64,000 nucleotides of DNA from Echinostoma caproni. Lineage: Eukaryota > Platyhelminthes > Trematoda > Plagiorchiida > Echinostomatidae. Location: positions 26,153 to 90,152 of the forward strand of contig UZAN01039516.1 in assembly GCA_900618425.1 (NCBI GenBank), written 5' to 3'. The notes below the pieces were generated by a model that saw only the letters and a program-made list of their open reading frames with translations, had not been told where the DNA came from and made no database searches. Positions within the stretch are counted from its first letter, which is position 1. Every line of letters starts with the position of its first letter. The position numbers were made by a program, and so were the translations under genes. Of this stretch, positions 12,011 to 24,400 are shown piece by piece.

Positions 12011-13787
12011 TTGTCCGGGATGAAAAGAACGTCAACGAGAAACCTTTAATGTGGTGCAGTTCCTTATTGTCTATTCTGACCCCGGGATTCGTCATGTTCA
12101 ATAAAACTGTCTATAATGACCATAAAAGGATTTCTGTACTAAAAACCTTCAACTTACCTGTTAAACTTTCCTTGAAATGTAAGCGAGACGTTTGGAGTAG
12201 AAAATAATGATAGTCCCTCCAGGTCAGATATCGGTAGACCGGTTTCCTAATAATGTGATCGCAAATTATTTAAATAAGTTGGCGGACATTGACACTGGGT
12301 ATTAATTATCACAGGTGGAAGAAAACCATTTGGTCATCGGTGATATTTAATTAGTCTGATTGTTTTGCTATTTTCGCGCTATTCCATAATATTTTTCAAA
12401 AGGGGTTTGATAATTCCTTGATTCAACATACTGTGATACCTGTGACCTCGGGGGCACCTTTCTGGTTCACATTTATGTTATTAGTGTAAAGCCCCCTACA
12501 AATTAAAATACACATTGTATTGCCATAATATAGATACTGGCTAAGATGAGGGCAAAATGGTGCATAATATAAACCGTGCGATATTTTCACCTTGGTTTCT
12601 TTTTTCAGTAAAGGCTTACTTTGAATCTACGGAGAACACAACTGCGAATTTCGTTCAAACGCCATTTGGCTGAATGTGTTAGAAAAAAATCCAAAACTTG
12701 CAATCATTGTTTTCAGAGGCAAATGTGAGTAACTGTTTCAGATAATAGATCCGATGCAGTTTCGTTTATTTTTCATGATTCAGGAATCAGAAATGAGTTC
12801 GATTGAACCATTTCGACCAAATTTGAAATCGTATTTTTTCAAGATTAGTTTCTTCAAATTGGATGAACCACTCTTAGTTGAGATACGTAATATCATCGCT
12901 CCTCGTGTCCTTTTTGAATCTTTTTAGCTTCGAAGAATACCCATCTTCACGCTTTCATTCAACATTTTTACACGTCAGCCAAAATGACATCTGACGCTGT
13001 GAAACAGATGGTATCACCAAACGACAACTAAAATATCATGTGAGAATCGCTGCTTATAAAACCACCAAATCACTGTTTCAGAAGAATTCATTCACTGCTC
13101 ACTCGTTGTTGTTGTTCTTTAATACGATGATACTAATGAGGATGTAGAACATATCGGATATCCGAGAGTACCTAAATCAATGTGCATGCACCACATTTTA
13201 ATTGATTTTTTGAGCGGGTGATTGAATGTGGAGAATACTATCAATTTGGTTCTCTATGATCGGTGACTTTTGACCGAATGCATTTTGGTGCGTCTTACAC
13301 ACTCATCAATTTGCTGATACCCGCTCCTGGTACAATAAAAACAAAAAGATTTTCAACCCCGAACAAGGGTGCTGAGCAGTAAATAAAACAATATAGGTAG
13401 TTGATAATGAACGTGAGAACCACATTATTCTATTATTTCCGAAGGATAATTTGTTGGACAGACTTTATTGGACAAATTTTAAATCAAGTTAAGTAAACAT
13501 TTTATTTTACACCAAAAATACCTTTTCGGCTCAACATTGGCCAATTGCATTTTCCTGGCTGCTTCAAACGTTTCTGTTAATTTGGCTTAAACGATGAGAG
13601 CATTGCTTCACTCGACAGTTCCAAGCTTTAACCCTGTTTCACTTTGTGATAATGATTGACTGCACAGTGTATACGAGCGTGTAACTGTCACCCTGTCTAT
13701 TAGTAATCATGTTGAAGATTGCCGCTGTAAATCATCCAAATGTTGCATCTAATTATAGGGGCTCCATTCATTTTGAAATTCATTAAT
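12011..13787. other. No recognisable gene
   Basis: AT-rich sequence with no ORF of note and no recognised repeat. Confidence 0.6.
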
Positions 13788-13990
13788 AGAACAACACGAT
13801 TAGTGAACAAGCTCGTTTTCGATAACTTCATCCTCTGGCTAATACAGTTATATACATTTAGTGAATAAATGTGCAACAAATAATGTCAGAATGAAAATGC
13901 GTTGATTGGACGGCAAGGGAGTGGTGAGAAGTGGTTGGGAAAGAGGTGAAAACCAAAAACCGAAAAACCAAAAAATTGTTGATCCGTGGT
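13788..13990 (-). repeat. PLE terminal arm 1 (inverted copy of 14302-14496)
   Basis: The reverse complement of 14302-14496 matches this stretch almost base for base. Examples are ACAAGCTCGTTTTCGATAAC, CTCTGGCTAATACAG, GCGTTGATTGGACGG and ATTGTTGATCCGTGGT. I count about six substitutions and one 8-bp indel (extra CCGAAAAA near 13961-13968), so roughly 97% identity. Penelope-like elements are known for terminal repeats (pLTRs) that may be inverted, and the interior encodes a PLE C-terminus. Confidence 0.85.
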
Positions 13991-14118
13991 TTTAGAATGG
14001 GGAATCGTGAAAACAGAGAAAGAAGAGGGAGGGGGAAGAGGGATGAAACAGGAAGGGAGAGGTCACACACTTAGGTCAAAGGGTCATGGGTTAATTGACG
14101 TTGAGTGTCGGGTCTGGG
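13991..14118 (-). other. PLE 3' spacer with long polypurine tract
   Basis: On the plus strand, 14009-14062 is almost all purine (three pyrimidines). Its G-runs lie at 14027-14029, 14031-14035, 14040-14042 and 14055-14057. Read in the PLE's coding direction this is a polypyrimidine stretch just after the stop codon, so it is probably the element's 3' untranslated region. The purine strand could form a triplex or a loose G-quadruplex. Confidence 0.5.
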
Positions 14119-14316
14119 TCAGGGTAACTGTAGGGCTTTGACGAATTGTTTTTGTGAGCACAGATTTGGTCGCAATAACCTTATTGCTACCGCCTCTGCT
14201 GTCGCAAGATGACGCTGTCGGAGGGTTTTGGAGGGGTTTGGGGCTACCTTGTAGATAATTTTGAACGCATCCTCAGTTATCTGATATCCATGTCCATGGA
14301 CACCACGGATCAACAA
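14119..14316 (-). CDS. C-terminal fragment of a Penelope-like element polyprotein
   Basis: About 65 uninterrupted codons end in TGA (14119-14121). The peptide includes GHGYQITEDAFKIIYK, LRQRHLATAEAVAIRLLRP and NLCSQKQFVKALQLP. In PLEs the region after the GIY-YIG nuclease ends with a similar block: an A/E-rich helix, R-L-x-P-x-L-C-x-Q-K, then a short hydrophobic tail. There is no ATG; the frame begins inside the right-hand arm, so this is a 5'-truncated element rather than a gene. The frame is undamaged and the flanking arms are nearly identical, unlike the relic at 4.85 kb. That points to recent insertion or rearrangement. The opposite-strand ORF at 14209-14436 is a shadow. Confidence 0.65.
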   Translation of the reverse strand: MLIRGVHGHGYQITEDAFKIIYKVAPNPSKTLRQRHLATAEAVAIRLLRPNLCSQKQFVKALQLP

Positions 14317-14496
14317 TTTTTTGGTTTTTGTTTTTCACCTCTTTCCCAACCACTTCTCACCACTCCCTTGCCGTCCAATCAACGCATTTTCGTTCTGACA
14401 TTATTTGTTGCACGTTTGTTCACTAAATGTATATAACTGTATTAGCCAGAGGATGAAGTTATCGAAAACGAGCTTGTTCGCTACTCGTGTTGTTCT
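14302..14496 (+). repeat. PLE terminal arm 2 (inverted copy of 13788-13990)
   Basis: Partner of arm 1, separated from it by 311 bp. It overlaps the first few codons of the PLE frame, so the terminal repeat includes coding sequence. On the plus strand it contains a possible ribozyme-like fold. CAGA (14447-14450) can pair with TCTG (14494-14497, ending one base past the arm). The string GAAAAC follows at 14464-14469. The stem ACGAG/CTCGT is at 14468-14472 and 14484-14488. Confidence 0.85.
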
Positions 14497-17400
14497 GTCA
14501 ATGTCACAATGGGAATTTTCAGTGAAATTCAATAATGTCTGGGTCTTGATATGAACTTTCACAGAAAGTAGGTTCGCGTCATATTTATGCATACATATTT
14601 TTATGACAAAACGGCTATCAGGCACAGCAGTGATATGGATGTGAATAACTGTTGAGATGGACGAGATTATCTTGCAGTTGGAAAATATTTGTTCAGCTAG
14701 CGTGCAGTTCTTGGTAAACGTGGCATTATTCACTGTAACGTATCATTAAAGCTTAATACTGAACACTGTGTTTCATATCCCAGTAACCTTGAGATAATGT
14801 ATTCAATGTTCTGGCCTGATAATCTGGCGAATACTGAACGTGGAATATCAAAAATCTTTTGGTATTGTGAGGCTTTTATTCATCTCAAAAGAGGATCCGT
14901 ATTCAGTTGGATGCTACAATTGAAACTTGAGTTAAATTATTGGAATACAAGTTCATTCGGCGGGTTACTGCCTGAACAAAATACATATGAATCAAGGCGT
15001 GCAGAATAAAATCCCAATCTGGATTTAAATGCTCCGTATAAAAGGCGAAACATGTGACCTGGAAACGTATGACATAACGTACGGTGTTTTAACATTTCCG
15101 TTCATTACAGAGAATTTGTCTTCATGATCTCATTTGAAGATCGAAACCGTGTGTTTCACAGAAAATACACACAAAATCTTCATGTCCCCAACAATTAGAT
15201 CGTTATATTAAACTTTATGAAAGCAAGATACACTGAAACATTGCTTGCAACTAAAAACTAAGTGGAAACTAGTGTAACATGCATTTCGATCACAGAGATT
15301 TCAAGTTTTCCGGTTGATACTTGAAGTTCTAACAAGTTGTAGTGCACATTGCATATATGTTTATGTACACTTGGGAGTCAACTGACTGGATTTTGGTGTT
15401 TTTACTCGAAGCGCACTTCGCAACAAGCGATAGTATAGAGTGTGCTTTATCTGCGTGCGCTATACCCGACCGGTTATCTTCTCCATCCTGTTCTACCAGC
15501 CAAGAGTTGCAACACATGTGCAACACATGAATCTTTAAGTGTAAATATTATTCACGTTGCAAACTGTCGCCGCATAAACATAAGCTACAATTTTTCGCAC
15601 ATGATACTAACCTATCGAAATCGTCTACGTCAATTTGATATAAGTGGATCGTCTATCTTACTTATTCAATCGACCAAGCTCTCACGAAAGCGCTTCATAC
15701 ACACTCTAATTAGTTACTCTTGTCCAGTCCAAAAAGGCAAACAAAAAACTGTAAACGTTCCGTGCCAACGTCCCGCACCGTAATCATAACGGAAAATATT
15801 CAACGGCACAAAAATATATTGCACAGTAACTACTTTTGCGTGTTCCCACCCTTGTGTTCTTTGTCCCTTGGCAAACAATCGTTTTATCACTGCTAGTGCT
15901 ACAAGAGCGAGGCAACTCTTAGTCCTTCCATAAGTGCAGATGCAAAAAAAAATACTTTTGTTTCACAAACTACATATTTTAACTGTACACTTGTCGTAAG
16001 AGGGAATTACCTCAATGGACCCATCCACTTTCAGATTCACCTAGTTTGAGCCAATGAACTCAATGAACTTCAGCCCTGCAAAAGGAAACATACACCTCTA
16101 ATTCGGGAGAAATTTCCTTGAAGGGTTGGGGAAAACCAGAGTGAGGGAATTCATAAACAAGATTCAGTTGACTCATCAGTCAGGTCAAGTCAAGGAATAC
16201 CTTTGTGCACCTTGAGGGGTGGATATTCGGCAATCACAAGCACAGTGGGTCGACAATTAAAATAACGGAAGTTTAATACAGCAATTAGAACAAGTGAAAC
16301 GCACAGCAACATCAAAAAGCCAATGGTATGCCAGGGTATTTATGATTGGTTAAGTTTGGCATTTTGCGCAGATTTTCTGCAACAAGTTCATCTTTTCTAG
16401 AAAATCTGGTGGAATATAGTGCAATAGAGCGCATGTAAGCTTAGTGCGTGCCTTTTTAAGTTTATGACTGGAACGGGTGGATGAGTGAGAAAGGCACTAA
16501 CTAAGAGCATAATAGGGGGATGGGAAATATAAGACAAAATCTTATTGGATAATGTTTTACAGGACTTGACAGACCATGTAGCATTTCGGTTAACTGAATT
16601 GTGTTTTCATAATTTCTATGTTAAATCATCGAGTGAGGTGATGTGTATCTTTGGAGAATATAAGTTGACTGGGTTGTGTTTATTACGGCTGACTGTCAAG
16701 CTCCGAATAATTGCCGTGTTCAAATTTTGCCATTTTGTCAAATGTTTATAGCAGTACATCAAAGCTTTGTCGGGCGGAATGTACAATTTTGGTCGAGAGG
16801 GTTCTGAGCTGGTTGAAATACTCATGATTGTCCACCACAAGATAACGCCTATAAAAAGAATCGTTTGCATTTGTCCTACTTGAAATAGCCAATGTCGGAT
16901 TGTTGAGCTATATAAGTTAAAATCTGAGCAGAGATTGGAAAAATAATGCTTGGTAGGAGAAAATAAAGTAATCAGAGAGCAGGATGAGATAAAGTAATCA
17001 CTCAAAAGGCTCAAAATATTTCCAACCCTATTCATGTGTCTCTATAAGAATATCCTACATGTGGAAATCGGAAATCACAACAGCGAAGGAATTTAAAAAA
17101 TGGATTGTTTATGTTGCTAACTTATGGTCAATGCCTAATATTCTTTCATACACCGAGGGTTGTTCCAGTCAACATGTTTGACCGAAATAACAACAAGAAT
17201 TGCAACTGCATAAACTCAAGTCAAATTATATCTCTCCTTGAGATGGACTACTCAAATTTATCTAAGTTGACCATTAGTATCTCGTACATGATTTACTCTC
17301 TGAAACCTTTTGCTGAGGCTAATTTCAAAAAGCACGTTTGGGTGATTTTAAATAATGAATTATGGCAAGGAAGTTTATTTGAATTGGAAATGCTGAAAAA

Positions 17401-18129
17401 GTAGGCTGAAACCTAGAGGGTATAGTTAAAAGAAATGATCTATAGAAGAACAAATCGCAGGTTTTTGAGGGACTTCAAACAATATCCCACAGGTGTTCAA
17501 CCGTATTTTCGTTAAGGAGTTTCAGCTCGTGTCGAGATGCAATCTGATGACCTAATTATCCAAAGCGAGATCCACTTGTCGTTCGTGAGCCATTTGCAGG
17601 TGAGATGACCCCTAAAGATATATAAGAGGCAAGTATTCGACATATAGGTCATTTCGATTTCAAATGGATTTTATAATTATCCTTCTCTGGAAAGCGGATG
17701 TGGAAATCCGCTGTTCGGATGACCAATTGATCAAACAGACCAAGGTCTATGGTTTCTTTTGGTGAAAACGACAAAACGTCTCTTGTGGTGGTCGTTCTTT
17801 CGTGACAAGCAAAAGACTTAAGCGAAGAATAATTCGATATCTGTGAAGTATTCCTTGTATGACCTCATTATCTTTGATAAAGGAATATGTTTCTCAGAAC
17901 GAACACTAAACCGTATGGTGAGAAATTATGGTTTGAATGCACAAAGGCAGATGAAGGTTCACAAAATAACCGATGGCCATTGGATGGCGTGTCTTCTTCA
18001 CGGTGCATCGGTTTGGTATAAAATGAGGCGATATCAAATTTGGTGATCAAAAAAGGATTGAAATGAAGCCGGACGATTATTTGGGGAACGAAAAATAGGA
18101 TAATGAGACGCATTGGGTGAATAGGCTAG
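14497..18129. other. No recognisable gene
   Basis: The longest ORF is 139 codons on the minus strand (16616-17035). It has one hydrophobic stretch (ILFIGVILWWTIM) but no known domain, and its length is near the chance expectation. ORFs at 15442-15783 and 17105-17404 are likewise anonymous. Confidence 0.5.
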
Positions 18130-18159
18130 TTGGTGAGGATTTTCTTAAGATATGGTAAA

Positions 18160-18260
18160 CCATTTGGCTCAGTGGTAAGCAGTCTGTATTTTATCGACGG
18201 AAAAAACGACTGGTTTAAATTATCTGAATATATTGAACGCCCAGTTGGAGTCACTGCTAG
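18160..18260 (+). repeat. Possible degraded tRNA-like element
   Basis: TTGGCTCAGTGGTAAGCAG (18165-18183) is close to a tRNA box A. A box B candidate (GTTGGAGTCAC, 18244-18254) is poor. It may belong to an old SINE. This is weak evidence. Confidence 0.25.
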
Positions 18261-18304
18261 AGAAAATACCAACTTTTATCTTTCAGGATTAAAGCGCACC
18301 ATTG

Positions 18305-18445
18305 AATCCACGGTGGTGGCCCGGTGGAACCGTCACCAATGTCACCTCGGGATGTTTGTTCGAATCCCACCGCCACCGCCTGACTTTTCCCATCGGGTGT
18401 TGAATAGCAACCCATTGATTGACCACTTCCCTCTTCCGGGAAAAT
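18305..18445 (+). repeat. SINE-C copy 1 with well-preserved tRNA-like head
   Basis: Box A is TGGCCCGGTGG (18317-18327) and box B is TGTTCGAATCC (18357-18367). A 7-bp acceptor-type stem pairs GTGGTGG (18313-18319) with CCGCCAC (18370-18376), with one G-U pair. A short D-like stem CGG/CCG (18322-18324 with 18330-18332) is also visible, but no good anticodon stem. The tRNA-like part is about 64 nt, shorter than a true tRNA. The tail matches the copy at 38.72 kb (for example CCCATTGATTGACCACTT against CCCAATGATTGACTGCTT), which marks it as an interspersed family rather than a functional tRNA gene. Overlapping ORFs are by-products. Confidence 0.7.
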
Positions 18446-21400
18446 TGTATCCCTGTATATTCTATAAAAGGACGTAAAATGAAAAGAAAGAAAGGTTGTC
18501 TCTTGTAAAAATCCAGATCCACTGCAAATCGCGGCCTCCAAGGTCGTCAGATTAGTATTCTATTTAACATCGCTAGAATCATCAGAGGAGCAAAATATGA
18601 AAAACTGAAGGACTGAAAAATATAAAAGGAACACGTGCGTAATGCTGAACACGAATTGATCAAGGTCACAAAGCAGCGATTCACGCTTAAACGGGTATTT
18701 CATAGAATAATAAAGTTTTATTCATAATAAACAGTAAATTATTCTTCCGGAATTCAATACCAGGGGCCATTTTTTGTTTCATACGGAAACAGAAAACTGA
18801 ACTTTAAAAGCAGAAAGATGGGGAAAGGGTTTCGACGGTGGATGTCTACCTCAGTCGTTTTGCACTGGAAGCAGTGTCCTGGATGTGACAGGATTAAACC
18901 ATAGTAAAGTCTTTTTAACATTGTTACAAACGTCTCAATCGTGACCTCTTTTGGGGAGCTTGGAACTCATATAGTAAATTTACACAAGTTTAACTATGGG
19001 TAAATTCAACTTATCTCAAAAAATAGACAACCAGAAGAAAACTCTAGCAATTGTTTTCACAACTGTCTTTAGCTTGTGGGACATCATCGGCAATGCTGGT
19101 TGATTCGAAATCAATTGGGATCTCACAGACTAGAGAAAGGTGATATGCTTGAGTATTTGGCAACCACTGATCAGATATTCGAAATCAGTGATGTTGAAAG
19201 GGATTTCGCAAGACTGAGAAGATAATTTAATAGTTAACACCCTATATCATCTTCTGCGAGAGCACATGTGTTTTTCCATGTTACCACGAATATGTGCATG
19301 ACTAAGAATTCACGCTTGTAGTTATGGGTTTTTAAACCTTTCGGTTATGTGAATGAAGTAATCGGAATAGACTCGAATTAAGAATAACGAATCAAGAATC
19401 ACGAATTGCACTGGAATTTGTCTGCCAAAGTGTACGGCCAACGAGATGCAGGTAAAAGGCCACTAAAGTTGCTGTTCATTAGTTAAAAGAAATTAATATT
19501 ATTAAAAATTACCTAATTTGCAAATATCATTGATTAAACAGATATTAACCAGTCACTGTTCATTTTGTCCTAGTCAGAGGGTTCCTGTTCCAGCTGTATG
19601 ACCTTTAATTTACCGAGGCTGTTTACAGCTGATCTAAAATCCTGAAATTGTAACGCTTAACTGGCTTGATTTTAGAGGTTTGACTCACCATAGTGAACCA
19701 ACACAACCTTATAGCGCCATAATAGGGAAGCTTTAGTCTTTCGTAATTCTTCATTGCTGAAATCAGAACAGAAGCCACAAGTGGAGCGTGACACAGAAAA
19801 ATTCCTCGATTGAAAACATCTTTCTCTAGATGAACTGGAATAGAGAATACAGTTGGTTTTGGTTGAGTCTTAACATAAATTAGAGCATCTAATCAAGTGC
19901 ATATTACCTATTATAAGGTAGAAATTATAACAAAAAAGAAAAGTATACCGTAAATGAGTTCAAAACCTGATGAGGTACAGCAAATTTCATGAGGTAAACT
20001 TATTTATAATCTGTATTCAAATTCTTAGATGCTGGTGGTAAAATAGACCAGCCTGTGATTACATTCGACGTGTACAGAGGGCCAGGTATACGGAAAGAAA
20101 GTGAGATTACGGTAAACGATGACCAAGAGTGCGAATTCGCAACAGATCTAGGAGTGTCAAGTGACGCAACAGATCAGACGATACTAAGTAGTTATTGAAT
20201 GCGATTGATGTATTTTGATACGGTAAACTGTCTGAATGAAACCGAGCCAAGAAAACAGAAATAATACGTTTGTTGGTTCCATTATTTCCATTATATTGGA
20301 TAAATGTGATAAGGGAAATGTTTTGGAATTGAGCTGCAACCGAGTAAAAGCCGTCTGATGGCACAATTAACTGAGATCATTTCACGCAATACAATTATGC
20401 CATGACGCTAAATTCACCGTTCTAATCTGTTTACAGGATATCGTTTACGGAACTTTTCGCTGGCACCATGAATGCTGTACAGAAATGTGGAAGCATTCAT
20501 AGGGGTGAATTCCATGGAGTAGATCTAGAGTTTTCACAGTTTTGATCGGTAAAGCCTTCGAAGTACGTAAAACAATCACGGCTGGCAGAATTGAGCGAAA
20601 ATGTTGACATCTGAACAAAATATTTGGTCGGTTGTGACGGTAACGCATATCTTTAATTGACTGTGCTGTACATATAAGCTGACACTTAAGTACTCTGCCC
20701 GTAAAACTTAACTCGTTTGACCCATAAGGATGATTATTTTGACTCATGCTTATGTTCCTCAGTGAAGGATTAGTAATGTATTGTTAGCCTAACCATATGA
20801 AAAAAGACCGAACATAGAAACGAACTCATTATATACAACGCACAAAACCATAATACCAGATCATGAGGTTTTCTCTTTGAAATCAACAACGACCTGGATG
20901 GAAACCATGTCATACCCCTTGGATCACTCTCTACGGTGTTAACGAGTATTTTTAGATCGGTCAACGAAAATAAACGTAGAGGAAAAAGGTAGGTGAACAA
21001 TGTGGAAAGCGTTAATAGTTGTTTGCTGGATATGGACATACTAGGACTCATGATTGAGGCATAAAATTGCCGACCATAATTATTTGGCTTTTCATGGTTT
21101 ACTTACTCTGGGAAACTGTTTGTAAATTATTACGGACGAAATATAGAGATGAAATAGTTTTTGTCTTTCTCTCAACATATTGAATCACTGTATTTAAATG
21201 TTGTTGATGTATTGGTGTATTTTTTGTTCTATTGCTTGGACCTATAGCAAAGCACAAGTTATTTTTTACCGGTATAAGCAAACATGCATCTAATAATTGA
21301 TAATACGTTAGCTTTCAATAACCTCTTCCGTGGTGATTGGGAGAGAAAAACAGTTCGAAGCGAATGACGGTCGATCAACAGGTAGTCAGAAAAATTGAAT

Positions 21401-24400
21401 TTGCTTGCAAGGGAAAACCACACAAAAAACAAGAGTAGTAAAACATGGTGGCATAGCCAAATCACTCTTACTTTATATTCAATCCGATTTCCGACATACG
21501 AGAAACCACATCTTACCAACATTTTTGGTAAAAGAAAATATATTTAACACCCATAACCTTGGCTGCATCTGGATGAGAATAGTTTTGCGCGTCCGGATCA
21601 ACTGATGTTTTGAGTTATTAGGGAACTGACATTCCTTTTCTCCTCCACGTCTGTTCACGCAAACTGGCCATAAATTAATTAGTTTCATTTTCAGTCAACT
21701 CAGGAGAACAACACACAATGAGTTAACTTGGTATATTGAATATAGTGTCATCCCAAACCAGCCCAGACCGATTTTTAGAGACCAAACAATTTCTTTCAGA
21801 TCGTCGTGACCAAATCTTGGTTCAATTGTCGACAAGCCCTCATTAGTGCTGAAAACACCTGAAAACATCGGACACCAGGCGCCATGACACGAGTAGTTCT
21901 ATATAACTGCAGTAAATGCACTTGGATGTATTTTCCGTGTTTTCAATAGACAAATGCTATCGTCACATTTATACGGCAACAATAGTCATTGTACTAATTT
22001 GTAAAAAAATTGAAACGGTTGAAAATAGAAGACCACCATGTATATCTTCAACTCTAACGAAAACGTCGTCCTGTGTTTAATTATTACAGTCGATCGTATT
22101 CAATTTCATTTCCACATCTGGTAACGATGTGATCGATCTGTAAAGCCATTACGTATCCGCGAAATAAATCGAATAGTCACGTGCCCCCCGTGGAATGGGA
22201 GATTTGCCGGAAGAGCGATCGTACCACGTTGGGTATTTTTTGCGCAAGGGGAACCATGCATAACAAGTCATGATAACGTCAGTTTTCGTAAAGTTAATGT
22301 TGTCGTTCAAATATATATCGAGACCAATATGTGGATTTTATCATTATGTTCAGGGAGATAAATAGTACATGATCGATCAAAAATAGACTGTCGTGTATTA
22401 GAAATCGTGTTACAGAATCCGTACAAATTCACAGACACGGCGTACGGTGCATGACTGTTGTTTAGGCTCATCGGTCCCGAGATCGTTTGTAAGAGCTATA
22501 CAACATAGGGGCTAGTTTACTTAATTCATTCAAAGTGATAGACACCAACTACGTAAAGGTGATGATTGGCTCATGACGCTTTAGTTTGCTGGTCAAATCC
22601 ATGCTGGGACACGTCCGATGGATGAGAATAACTGAAACAACTAATCATTTACATTTATTGGTGAATAAAATATCAGCATCATATAAAATGGTTGCATTAG
22701 GCTTGTTGAAGAACATCACCGCTTAGCTCTGTTCGAAAGTGATAAACGTGGTATACTTCCAGGTAATAACCACACCTGACCTAGCTGGGCCTTATGTGTT
22801 GAACCACCCCAAGTCACAGAGCTTGGTTTGCCGGTTTCCATCACTGATTAGCAGTTATCCTCGATTAAGGGGTTCCCCTATTTGCTGTCAATCCTACAAA
22901 ATTTGCAGTAGAAAACGGATGCTTAGTTGTTATACATATATCCGCCTATTGTCTATACTGATGTTATTTTTGCCATAAAACTAGGCTCTTTCATTAAATT
23001 CCTATTGCCTCCTGAACCTCCCAATCTGGAATAACGCCCCCCACGGTTCGTCATCTCCCTTGATTCGGAGCAATCATAAACTATGTAAACATGTTGTAGG
23101 AGTCCTTTACATTAAACTCCATCGTTAACACGGAGGTTGGTCCATCCAGAAGTCTTCAAGCTTGTTTTCATAAACTTCGTATCACAGTATACTTCAACGT
23201 CATAGAAATTCCAATGTTGCACCCTAATGCCTTTCAATGTACGTCCATACATACTAATATTCAACCGTCTCCAAATTGGGACAGTAAGAGATTCAATAAA
23301 GACTGACTAAAAATAAGCTCCTCGTGAGTTTTACAGTAAATTTAGTTTCACATAGAATCAAATGGTGCACGGGTGTAAATCAAACTGTGAGCCTTCTTGT
23401 CAAGAACGAAAAAAAACCGTTTTGAGCGCAAAGGATTCGTAAGCTGCATCTGACTTCTATTACTCAGGGATGCTCATCTGCGCATAGTTCGAACTATTTT
23501 GTACTTCTGCATCCATTCTGCAATCCAATTGTCTGCGAATAAAATATGGTTTGTTCCTAAAAATTAGTGTTTCACTGCTAAAAAGGTTCTTGTCAAAAAT
23601 AAACGTGACACACAAAATGTAACACCAGACAAAAATGCAAAATCCTCGTTGTAATGGATTCGCTTTCAGGTGCACAGTTGCTTTCGAACCGCAATCCGGG
23701 ACATTTACGGGGAACAGTAATGCACAAAAGCGGATCAGGTGGTCGTTGCTCAACCTCTGCCTACAATAGCAGGCATTTTTTGACCCAAAGGAGTGACTTG
23801 TTATGTTCTAACAATTGATGCATGCTACTTTTAGTTAGAATGATAATTATAAATGTCCATAAGCGACTTGTGTAAGTATACACTGACTGGTACCAAATAA
23901 AAAAACACATGGATTGCATAACCATTATGGTTTGTATGCAAGCTCTCTCCGTCAACCCCGAAGCCAGAAGCTTTTCTGCTCTGTATCGAAACATCTTTTT
24001 GAAAACCCACCAGGTTAGGAATGTTGTGCTATACCTGGAGAGTACACTTATTTCTTCTGCTTTAGGAAATATCAAAGTCCTCGAGTTTTCAAACATTGTG
24101 TACATGATACCTGGCAATATTTTCAGTGTTTGTATTAATTTTTTTGTTTATTTGAAAATTAGCGCTAGTTTGTTGAAAAGTACTTCTCACAGTCAAAACA
24201 CTTCTCGGCTTAGTTAATATTCATAACAATCTGGCGTAAACACGCCATCAGTCACATGGGTTTGCATGTCAATGTCTTTTTATTTACGACTGCAATTTTG
24301 TAGCCGCGAAATATTTTTGATCCCCGCGAAATTCATACGTCTGTTTAAGCACGTTTTGACCGTCCGTCCGGATACAATTTGCTGTTGCTTCAGTTTCTCA

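Noticed and set aside
16616..17035. 139-codon minus-strand ORF with one hydrophobic stretch
   Set aside because: No family resemblance and no convincing splice sites; about one ORF of this length is expected by chance.
20445..20747. 100-codon minus ORF suspected to be LINE reverse transcriptase
   Set aside because: No RT motif (such as a YxDD box) could be found in any frame.
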